Below, one piece after another: positions 34,198 through 39,763 of a stretch of 39,763 nt of DNA (positions are counted from its first letter, which is position 1; every line of letters starts with the position of its first letter). The notes below the pieces were generated by a model, which was given only the letters and a program-made list of their open reading frames with translations, was not told the origin of the DNA and did not search any database. Source of the stretch: JAENVU01 sp046598395 (GTDB lineage: Bacteria > Actinomycetota > Acidimicrobiia > IMCC26256 > JAENVU01); the NCBI GenBank assembly GCA_046598395.1, contig JBKJIQ010000038.1, forward strand, positions 1-39,763, written 5' to 3'. The translations under genes and the position numbers were made by a program.

Positions 34198-34692
34198 AAG
34201 GGTCGGTCACCTTACCCGCAGCCTCCCCGGTTCCCGGGAAACAGGAGCATCGAATCCGGCTTGGCGCCAAGGCACTTCCGTGGATGACGCCGCCGCGATC
34301 GACGCCTGCGGCGTCCCCCGCGAAGAACTCGCCCGGCGGCTGCTCCGTTGCTGTCCCGTTCGCTCATCACCCTGAAAGGAACCCTCGGGGTCATCTGTCC
34401 CGGATTCGATTTCGCGCAAGCAGGCCAAGAGCTTGCGCGGGCCGACGCGACGGCCATGATCGGGCCACCCAAGCCTCGTTGCGTTCATCGGCGGCGCCGG
34501 CGCTCTCGCGTCGGCCCTGTTGTTGGTGGGCGCCGGGTCGACGCACAACGAAGGGTTGCGCGAGACCATGTGGGTGTTGGGATTCGGTGGGCTGACCTTC
34601 GCGACCACACTGCTCATGCGCACCGCCGCGCAGGCATTGCATCGACTCCCGTTGCGCGACGATTGATCGACCGCGGCTGAGGCTCCGCCCGA
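34198..34692. other. 495-nt gap between tig and the glycoside hydrolase gene
   Basis: This gap holds the tig upstream region and a broken plus-strand ORF. A near-palindrome GTTCCCGGGAAAC lies about 30 nt upstream of tig, and TAAGGT on the minus strand ends 11 nt before the tig ATG and could be a -10. Between about 34250 and 34450 I see no convincing gene on either strand. No RNA gene is recognised. Confidence 0.5.
34456..34666 (+). pseudogene. Frameshifted ORF for a small two-helix membrane protein
   Basis: The frame ending in TGA at 34664-34666 reads LVAFIGGAGALASALLLVGAG, a short polar stretch, then ETMWVLGFGGLTFATTLLM and a basic end (HRLPLRDD). This has two likely membrane segments and GC-rich third codon positions. 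The frame is closed by a TGA at 34457 and has no good start after it. An ATG at 34456 in the neighbouring frame would join it if one base were removed from the GGGCCACCC stretch just after, giving about 69 residues. It is either a recent frameshift, a sequencing error, or a gene whose start I miss. The family is not recognised. Confidence 0.4.
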
Positions 34693-36546
34693 TCAGCCGG
34701 CGACCACGTATCCCCCGTTGACGAGGGCAACGCCGCCGGCGTGATCCCAGCGGGCGTAGGCCCAGTTCGCGCCGACCCGCGGCGCGCTGCCCGTTCGATG
34801 GACACCGCCGAACGCGTCGACCACTGCGTAGCCCGCGTTGTCGGGCGCGATCACGATGTCACGGGCGAAGTCACGACCGGCCCACGTCCGAGTGCGGAGC
34901 GTGACCGCATCACCGCCAACGTGCACCCCACCAAACCCGTCGAGCAGGTACGCGCCGGTACCGGACGGTGAGTACGCGAACGCTCGGGCGATGTCCCAAC
35001 CCGGCCAGTAGGCGAGGGGGAAGCGGGGCGCGGTGCCCCCGGTGTGCAGTCCGCCGTAGCCGTCGAGCACCGTGTAGCCGCGGCCGTTCGGCGTGAGCGT
35101 GATTTCACGGGCGATGTCGAAGCCGAAGTAGTCGGTGGTGCGGCGGCCGATTGCGCCTCTCGCCGCGCTTCCGAACTTGTGAACGCCGCCGAAACCGTCG
35201 AGCACCAGATAGCCAAGCCCGTCGGGCGTGACGGCGAGACCGCGAGCGAGCCCTCCCGAGAACGCAGTCGAACCGAGGTATGGCGCGCCGTCGAACGCGG
35301 TGACCGCGCCATCGGGCGCGAGTGTGTAGAAGCCGCCGCGCGGGTTGCTCGCGACTCGGCGGCCTGGATACGGGACCGTCAAGCCGGTGAGATCCTGCGG
35401 AGTCGAGCTCACGCCGCTCCCCATCACCTGCTGGTACGCGGCGTATGCAGGCTTCGGTGTGCGGTCGAGGCGTTGCAGGCCGAGGTTGTCCCAACGGTTC
35501 GCGATGTTGGTGCCTTCGTCGTGAAGTTCGAACCACACCAGCGGCCCCGTGAATGCGCGGAACGTGGTGTTCCAACCGCGGTAGTAATCTTGGACCCACT
35601 GAATTTGCTGGGTCTCCGTGATCGCCTCAGGGTCAGTTCCCGTGGGTGCCCCCATCTCGGTCCCCCACACCTTCTTGGCACCGTCACCGTTCGCGACCAT
35701 CACGTCGTAAAGGGTTTGGGTCTGCGTGAACGCGTTCCACCAATGTGCGTCGAGCGGGTTCACGGGGAACATGTAGGGGTGATGTCCCACCGCATCGAAG
35801 TAGCCCCTGGCGCCTCGCGCGTACAAGCCGCGCAACCACGTCTCGGGTGTGTACTCCGTACCGTCGGCCGCGTTCGGCGCCGGCGCGGTCCCACCGGTCA
35901 CCACTGTGGCGTTCGGATCGACGGCTTTGATTGCTGTGTACGAGGCCTTGAGCATCGCCGCGTAGCGGTCCGGATCGGGTTTCGGAATCGAGAACTCTTG
36001 GTGATTCGGTTCGTTCCAAATCGACCACACATTCACCGATCCGCGCAATCGGTCAATGGGCGACTGCGATCCGTACCTCGCGGCAGCCGCGTTCATGAAC
36101 CGCGCGTAGTCATTCGGATTCGCGGGAAGACAATGCAACTCACCCTGCGGACACTCGGCACCGCGCGCCCACGGTGGGCTGTAAGCGGCAACCGCGATCA
36201 AGTTCAGTCCCCGTTGCCGAGCATTGAGTACGACACGATCTGTGGCGGCATTCCAGCGCCACGTGTCGGGACCGTCGTACTGGATGTGATTCCAGTCGAG
36301 GTCGAACGTGAGCCAGGTGGCACCCGAGGCCTTGACCGCGTCGAGATCCGCGGCCTGCTGCGCATCGGACTCCCAGAGGATCGTGGGACCGACTGACATA
36401 CCGGCGCGCGCCGCAACGTCGCTCGGCGCCACCACCGTGGCAGCACTGGCATGGTTCGTCGCGACGAACGCGACCGGTACTCCCGCCCCAACCAGGATGA
36501 CAGAAACCACCGCGCTCGCGACGCGGCGGCGTGCGTGACGGCGCAT
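34693..36546 (-). CDS. Secreted glycoside hydrolase (cellulase-like) with C-terminal repeats
   Basis: The 617-residue protein starts with a signal peptide or anchor (Arg-rich start, then ASAVVSVILVGAGVPVAFVA). Residues from about 45 to 375 form a TIM-barrel glycosidase of clan A style (GH5/GH39-like). The acid/base is Glu179 in WSIWNEPNH and the likely nucleophile is Glu297 in VWGTEMGAP; Cys132 and Cys139 may pair. The C-terminal part (about 400-617) has repeats with a LDGFGGVH core (LDGFGGVHKFG, LDGYGGLHTGG, LDGFGGVHVGG, VDAFGGVHRTG), probably a propeller-like binding module. The substrate is unknown; a beta-glycan is likely. AAGGG precedes the ATG at suitable spacing. Confidence 0.82.
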   Translation of the reverse strand: MRRHARRRVASAVVSVILVGAGVPVAFVATNHASAATVVAPSDVAARAGMSVGPTILWESDAQQAADLDAVKASGATWLTFDLDWNHIQYDGPDTWRWNAATDRVVLNARQRGLNLIAVAAYSPPWARGAECPQGELHCLPANPNDYARFMNAAAARYGSQSPIDRLRGSVNVWSIWNEPNHQEFSIPKPDPDRYAAMLKASYTAIKAVDPNATVVTGGTAPAPNAADGTEYTPETWLRGLYARGARGYFDAVGHHPYMFPVNPLDAHWWNAFTQTQTLYDVMVANGDGAKKVWGTEMGAPTGTDPEAITETQQIQWVQDYYRGWNTTFRAFTGPLVWFELHDEGTNIANRWDNLGLQRLDRTPKPAYAAYQQVMGSGVSSTPQDLTGLTVPYPGRRVASNPRGGFYTLAPDGAVTAFDGAPYLGSTAFSGGLARGLAVTPDGLGYLVLDGFGGVHKFGSAARGAIGRRTTDYFGFDIAREITLTPNGRGYTVLDGYGGLHTGGTAPRFPLAYWPGWDIARAFAYSPSGTGAYLLDGFGGVHVGGDAVTLRTRTWAGRDFARDIVIAPDNAGYAVVDAFGGVHRTGSAPRVGANWAYARWDHAGGVALVNGGYVVAG

Positions 36547-36640
36547 GCCAGAGACCCTTCATCGACCAAAGATTCCCCGTGAGCGTCGACCACTGAACGT
36601 GAGATCTTGAGTCCGATGGCTCACTCAGCGTGAGTATCGG

Positions 36641-36671
36641 TTGAGGTTCGCCCTCCCGGGCCCCGTATGGT
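36641..36671 (+). promoter_or_regulatory. Candidate promoter for tRNA-Pro and amidase
   Basis: TTGAGG (36641-36646) and TATGGT (36666-36671) are separated by 19 nt, a little long. The -10 ends 10 nt before the tRNA 5' end, a distance also seen for TACCCT before the tRNA-Gly at the right edge. Confidence 0.35.
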
Positions 36672-36681
36672 GGGACGCACA

Positions 36682-36758
36682 CGGGGTGTAGCGCAGCTTG
36701 GTAGCGCGCCTGCTTTGGGAGCAGGAGGCCGGGGGTTCAAGTCCCCCCTCCCCGACCA
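36682..36758 (+). tRNA. tRNA-Pro (anticodon TGG)
   Basis: This 77-nt cloverleaf has acceptor CGGGGTG with CTCCCCG (one T-T mismatch at 6-67), D stem GCGC/GCGC, anticodon stem CCTGC/GCAGG with loop TTTGGGA (anticodon TGG at 36716-36718), T stem GGGGG/CCCCC with loop TTCAAGT, and encoded CCA at 36756-36758. It reads CCA codons and, by wobble, other Pro codons. The next base but one is the start codon of the amidase gene. Confidence 0.97.
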
Positions 36759-36759
36759 T

Positions 36760-38004
36760 ATGACCATTGGTAACGAGCTGACGAGCGTCGGCGCCATGGT
36801 GGATGCGTGTACATCAGGTGCGATCAGCGCACACGAACTACTGACCTCATGGTTGGAGCGCCTGCACGAGGTGCACCACCGCACGAACTGCGTCGCAGCC
36901 TGGAACGACACTGCCGCGCTCGCCGAAGCGTCGATACTCGACGATCAGCTCCGACGTTCCGGCCCGGTCGGCCCGCTTCACGGCGTGCCCATCACCGTGA
37001 AGGACTGGATCGATGTCGCCGGATTGCCATGCAGCGGCGGATGGATCGAGAGCCGTGACCGAATGCCCACGAGCGACGCGACGGTGGTGGCGCGCCTCCG
37101 TGCTGCCGGTGCGCTCATCATGGCCAAGACCACGGTGCAGGTCGACTCCCCCCTATTCGGCCCGGTATTTCACCCACTCGACCCGAGTCGCTCGCCCGGC
37201 GGTTCGAGCAGCGGCGAATCGGCCGCAGTGGCGGGCGGCGGATCGCCAATCGGGATCGCCAGCGACTCCGGCGGCAGCATCAGACTTCCCGCAGCATGGT
37301 GCGGTGCCGCGGGGTTCAAGCCCACCTTTGGTCGCGTTCCGACTACCGGCCATTTTCCTCGGGTCGGCGAACGCGGTGACGGGCGTACCCAGATCGGGCC
37401 GATCGGACGAAGCGTTGCCGACTTGGTCACGGTCTTGTCGGTGATCGCCGGACCCGATGGTCACGATGCCGGCGTACCTCCCGTGGATCTCGCCCATCCC
37501 GACGATGTTGATCTCCGCGAACTCCGGATCGGGTGGAACGTCGGCGAGGATTCGTGGATCCCGAGCGACGCCATCGGCACTGCCGTGACCGAAGCGGTCG
37601 CAACGCTCGTCGACCGAGGCGCAATCGCGGTTGGCGAACAACCGCAACACATCGGACAAGCATTTGAGATCACCGGTCGATATTGGCAACGCCGTTCGCT
37701 CGACGGTGCCGAGGCCGACCGCCAACTCTCCGATTGGGACCGCTACCGCACCCGCGCGCTCGGAATGTGGCGCGACGTCGACGTGCTCATCTCGCCCGCG
37801 GCGATGACCGTGGCGCCACCGCATCGTGAAATGGATTGGGCCGACTACGTCTTCACGGTGCCCGTGAGCCTGACCGGTTCGCCCGCCGTAGTGATCCCAG
37901 TCGGCGAGTCCGACGGGCTCCCGCTTTCGGTACAGATCGCTGCTGCCCCCTGGGCCGATCACATCGCACTCCGAGTCGCCGCGGCACTCGAAGCTCGCGC
38001 CTGA
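36760..38004 (+). CDS. Amidase-signature family hydrolase
   Basis: This 414-residue amidase has the Ser-cisSer-Lys triad: Lys81 in GVPITVKDW, the Ser-rich loop GGSSSGES (147-154), and nucleophile Ser173 in DSGGSIRLPA. It hydrolyses or transfers amides; substrate unknown. It is shorter than most family members (about 450-500), mainly in the part after the signature. It is probably not GatA, since gatB/gatC are absent and the length is low. The ATG at 36760 lies 1 nt after the CCA of tRNA-Pro, so the mRNA would be freed by tRNA 3' processing and be leaderless. A later ATG at 36796 would remove residues that align with the first amidase helix. Confidence 0.87.
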   Translation: MTIGNELTSVGAMVDACTSGAISAHELLTSWLERLHEVHHRTNCVAAWNDTAALAEASILDDQLRRSGPVGPLHGVPITVKDWIDVAGLPCSGGWIESRDRMPTSDATVVARLRAAGALIMAKTTVQVDSPLFGPVFHPLDPSRSPGGSSSGESAAVAGGGSPIGIASDSGGSIRLPAAWCGAAGFKPTFGRVPTTGHFPRVGERGDGRTQIGPIGRSVADLVTVLSVIAGPDGHDAGVPPVDLAHPDDVDLRELRIGWNVGEDSWIPSDAIGTAVTEAVATLVDRGAIAVGEQPQHIGQAFEITGRYWQRRSLDGAEADRQLSDWDRYRTRALGMWRDVDVLISPAAMTVAPPHREMDWADYVFTVPVSLTGSPAVVIPVGESDGLPLSVQIAAAPWADHIALRVAAALEARA

Positions 38005-38033
38005 CGCGCACCCGCCCGCGGCCGACGGCTCGC

Positions 38034-38609
38034 TCAGGTCTCTGCGCTCCGGCGGCCGAGTGGGGTGAGTGCGTAGCCCACGAGAAGCGACTCCGTGAGA
38101 CCGAGGGCTTTGAGCTTGCGCACGTCGGTCTTGAACTCCAGGCGCGGTCGTCCAACTCGCTCGGCGAGCTCGGTGGAGACCGTCCCCTCGTTCGCACCGA
38201 TCAGTCGGAGGACTTCACGCGTCCAGGGGCCGTTTGTGGAACGCGCGTCCATACGGTCGAGCTTGGTGATCACCGTCGCAACGTGTACGTCATCGACGGG
38301 TGCGGCGTCCGGCTCGGGTTTCGCGCCCTGCACATGGAACTCGATGCGGTACAACAGCGTGTCGTCGTCGATCGGCCCGGCGTGCGCGGCGCGCGCTCGC
38401 AGTGCATCGCGGTCTTTCGCGCCCGCCCGCCGCACGTCGGCCTTCGTGATCGCATGGAACGGCAGCATCTCGATTGTGTCGACCTCGATCACGACCCCGC
38501 CCACCGTGTACTGCCCGCCGACCTTGGCGTGCGGCCGTTTCCACAGCCGGAACGTCACCGTGATCGCGCCGCTTGCGATGGCGGCGTGCGAGTCCTGCGT
38601 GAACTGCAT
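38034..38609 (-). CDS. ASCH/PUA-like domain protein with winged-helix-like C-terminus
   Basis: The 191-residue protein begins with an ASCH-type fold (about 10-110): ITVTFRLWKRPHAKVGGQY, then VIEVDTIEMLPFHAITKADVRRAG, close to ASCH proteins that bind RNA or modified bases. The last 65 residues (WTREVLRLIGANEGTVSTEL and VRKLKALGLTESL) look like a small winged helix, suggesting nucleic-acid binding. No enzyme motif is clear. It faces the amidase and is divergent from the SnoaL-like gene. TAACGT lies 6 nt before the ATG. Confidence 0.7.
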   Translation of the reverse strand: MQFTQDSHAAIASGAITVTFRLWKRPHAKVGGQYTVGGVVIEVDTIEMLPFHAITKADVRRAGAKDRDALRARAAHAGPIDDDTLLYRIEFHVQGAKPEPDAAPVDDVHVATVITKLDRMDARSTNGPWTREVLRLIGANEGTVSTELAERVGRPRLEFKTDVRKLKALGLTESLLVGYALTPLGRRSAET

Positions 38610-38615
38610 CCGCCA

Positions 38616-38639
38616 ACGTTAGGTGAGCACTGCAAAACT
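38616..38639. promoter_or_regulatory. Overlapping divergent -10 elements for ASCH and SnoaL-like genes
   Basis: Minus strand: TAACGT (38621-38616) ends 6 nt before the ASCH-protein ATG. Plus strand: TGCAAAACT, an extended -10-like stretch whose hexamer AAAACT (38634-38639) ends 6 nt before the ATG at 38646. The whole divergent region is only 36 nt, so both mRNAs would be leaderless and the promoters must overlap. Confidence 0.4.
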
Positions 38640-38645
38640 CGAGTC

Positions 38646-39032
38646 ATGACCACAAGTGGCGACATCGTGCGCACGTATACCGACGCGTGGCTGGCTGGCG
38701 ACATCGGCCGCGTCCTCGATCTCTACCACCCTGATCTCGTGTTGCACTACGGCGGCGCGAATCCCTTGTCTGGCGATCACCGCGGCAAGGACGCCGCCAT
38801 CACGGCACTCCTCGCGGTGCAAGAAGCCACCCAGCGAGTGCCGATCGTGGTGCTCGACATCATGGAGAGCGATCGGCACGCCACAGCGTGGGTGCGAGAG
38901 CGCTGGACTGTCGGCGGCAACACCGTTGAGCTCGACCGTCTCCTCGTGTACCGAACCCTCGACGGCATGCTGGCCGAATGTTGGCTCTACGACCAAGACC
39001 AAGCATTCGTGGACCGAGTGCTTTCCGGCTGA
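38646..39032 (+). CDS. SnoaL/NTF2-like protein
   Basis: The 128-residue protein has the cone-shaped NTF2 fold pattern: an N-terminal helix (DIVRTYTDAWLAGDIGRVLDLYHPDLVLHY in outline, residues 5-35), the Gly-rich turn SGDHRGKDAA, and beta strands (HATAWVRERWTVGGN, LDRLLVYRTLDGMLAECWLYDQD). It matches the ketosteroid-isomerase/SnoaL superfamily, whose members are isomerases, hydrolases or binding proteins. The function cannot be set from sequence. A reading frame extends far upstream but has no coding character; the ATG at 38646 follows a -10-like element. Confidence 0.75.
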   Translation: MTTSGDIVRTYTDAWLAGDIGRVLDLYHPDLVLHYGGANPLSGDHRGKDAAITALLAVQEATQRVPIVVLDIMESDRHATAWVRERWTVGGNTVELDRLLVYRTLDGMLAECWLYDQDQAFVDRVLSG

Positions 39033-39033
39033 G

Positions 39034-39053
39034 TGCCGCCGTGGCCGGCGGTG
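39034..39053. terminator. Small hairpin between convergent SnoaL-like and GNAT genes
   Basis: CCGCC (39036-39040) pairs with GGCGG (39047-39051), extendable by G-U pairs, around a 6-nt loop. It occupies the 22-nt gap between two converging stop codons and could end transcription from both sides. No U-tract. Confidence 0.3.
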
Positions 39054-39054
39054 G

Positions 39055-39564
39055 TCAGAGATCGAGTTGCATGCACACGCGTTGCGTGAGGTCGAGTCCG
39101 TGGTCCGCCTCTTCGTGGCGAATCGCCCGCAACTCGGGAGTCAACTCCGCATCGGCGAGGATTCGAAATCCAAGGTGGTCATACAGCGGGGCGTTCCACA
39201 AAACCTCACGAAATGACGTGAGGGTCAGCGCGCTCAATCCGTTCTCCACGGCCCACTCGCGAACGCGATCGACGAGCAGCCGCCCGATCCCCCGCCCCTG
39301 CGCTTCGGGCACCACGCTCACCTGTTCAATGTGCGCCGCAGTTCCGACACGATCGATGACCACATAGCCAACGATGTGCCCACCGTCCACCGCCGCCCAG
39401 CTGCGGCCACCGTCGGCATACGCGCCGAGTTCTTTGACCGTGAACGGATCGTGATCAGCGACGTCTGACAAACCGACCGAGCGGAACTGCTCGCCAGCCG
39501 AGACTTCAATCTCTTGCAGCCGCAGACTGTCAGCCTGGGTTGCGGCGCGGAGTTCGATCGTCAT
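39055..39564 (-). CDS. GNAT-family N-acetyltransferase
   Basis: The 169-residue acetyltransferase uses acetyl-CoA. The CoA-binding motif A is IEQVSVVPEAQGRGIGRLLV (Q/RxxGxG/A form), followed by the helix DRVREWAVENGLSALTL and the NAPLYDHLGF motif B. The acceptor could be a small amine, peptide or protein. The ATG at 39564 gives the standard opening strand IELRAATQAD; the frame continues upstream without family sequence. It converges on the SnoaL-like gene. Confidence 0.88.
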   Translation of the reverse strand: MTIELRAATQADSLRLQEIEVSAGEQFRSVGLSDVADHDPFTVKELGAYADGGRSWAAVDGGHIVGYVVIDRVGTAAHIEQVSVVPEAQGRGIGRLLVDRVREWAVENGLSALTLTSFREVLWNAPLYDHLGFRILADAELTPELRAIRHEEADHGLDLTQRVCMQLDL

Positions 39565-39685
39565 CAACCGAGTCTGTACCCGCCTCGGTGCCGAGTATCG
39601 GTTCATTTCCCGAGCCTCCAAGGCGGCCGGCCGCTCCGGGGTCAAACAGTCCAACACGAAGGGCGCTGCTACCCTCGCTGGCCTC

Positions 39686-39759
39686 GCGGGTGTAGCTCAA
39701 TGGTAGAGCCCCAGCCTTCCAAGCTGGCCATGCCGGTTCGATCCCGGTCACCCGCTCCA
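39686..39759 (+). tRNA. tRNA-Gly (anticodon TCC)
   Basis: A 74-nt cloverleaf: acceptor GCGGGTG/CACCCGC fully paired, D stem GCTC/GAGC, anticodon stem CCAGC/GCTGG with loop CTTCCAA (anticodon TCC), T stem GCCGG/CCGGT with loop TTCGATC, discriminator T, and encoded CCA at 39757-39759. TACCCT at 39670-39675 is a likely -10, ending 10 nt upstream. It reads GGA and by wobble GGG. Confidence 0.97.
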
Positions 39760-39763
39760 CTCT

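Noticed and set aside
36760..38004. Amidase as GatA of the Glu-tRNA(Gln) amidotransferase
   Set aside because: It is too short, and no gatB or gatC lies next to it; only the general amidase signature matches.
37836..38645. Upstream extension of the SnoaL-like frame (to nearly 400 codons)
   Set aside because: The extension crosses the end of the amidase and runs antisense to the ASCH gene with Arg/Pro-rich, non-protein-like sequence.

Overview
The window looks like chromosomal DNA of a high-GC actinobacterium. I favour an uncultured or environmental member of the Acidimicrobiia, but that is inference from gene order and protein style. The main evidence is one long leftward block, read in transcription order: valS, folC, ndk, mreB-mreC-mreD, mrdA (PBP2), rodA, an L,D-transpeptidase, two TIGR03960/TIGR03936-type proteins, rne, rplU, rpmA, obg, proB, proA, then nadD, a LytR_C protein and rsfS. 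This order is familiar from Actinobacteria. No insertion sequence, phage gene or CRISPR array is visible, and most of the window is ordinary core genome.

Layout. 1-352: a gene-poor edge with a palindrome and a stub resembling the start of a TetR regulator. 353-1755 (+): an isolated HisH/HisF-like pair whose HisF has Gln where the catalytic Asp130 should be. 1795-4303 (-): rsfS, LytR_C protein and nadD, each overlapping the next by 4 nt. 4375-4962 (+): an ACT-domain protein. 5021-7435 (-): a CoxE-like VWA protein and its MoxR ATPase, placed inside the conserved block. 7435-10105 (-): proA and proB, separated by 319 nt holding three hairpins. 10102-14385 (-): obg, rpmA, rplU and an RNase E/G with a long disordered N-terminus. 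14398-17078 (-): the radical-SAM pair. 17123-23568 (-): the cell-shape and peptidoglycan elongation cluster. 23660-28216 (-): ndk, folC and valS. 28272-30719 (-): a secreted protein with fourteen propeller-blade motifs and Calx-beta-like domains. 30857-34197 (-): tig, clpP and clpX (chaperone and protease). 34198-34692: a gene-poor gap with a frameshifted small membrane-protein ORF. 34693-36546 (-): a secreted glycoside hydrolase. 36682-39759: tRNA-Pro, amidase, ASCH-domain protein, SnoaL-like protein, GNAT acetyltransferase and tRNA-Gly.

How the genes work together. MreBCD, RodA and PBP2 form the elongasome, and the neighbouring lipoprotein L,D-transpeptidase can crosslink the wall they build. 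Tig, ClpP and ClpX handle new and damaged proteins. RplU, RpmA, Obg, RsfS and RNase E/G concern the ribosome and RNA. ProB and ProA supply proline, NadD makes NAD, FolC makes folate, and ValS charges tRNA.

Two general patterns stand out. Many starts overlap the previous stop (ATGA, GTGA, TTGA, TAGTG), which fixes several GTG or TTG starts. Several genes that begin a transcription unit have a TAnnnT hexamer 6-9 nt before the start codon and no Shine-Dalgarno, which suggests leaderless mRNAs. I did not find a clear new multi-gene system. The best leads are the HisH/HisF pair, the structured proB-proA spacer, the fourteen-blade secreted protein, and the tRNA-Pro/amidase junction.
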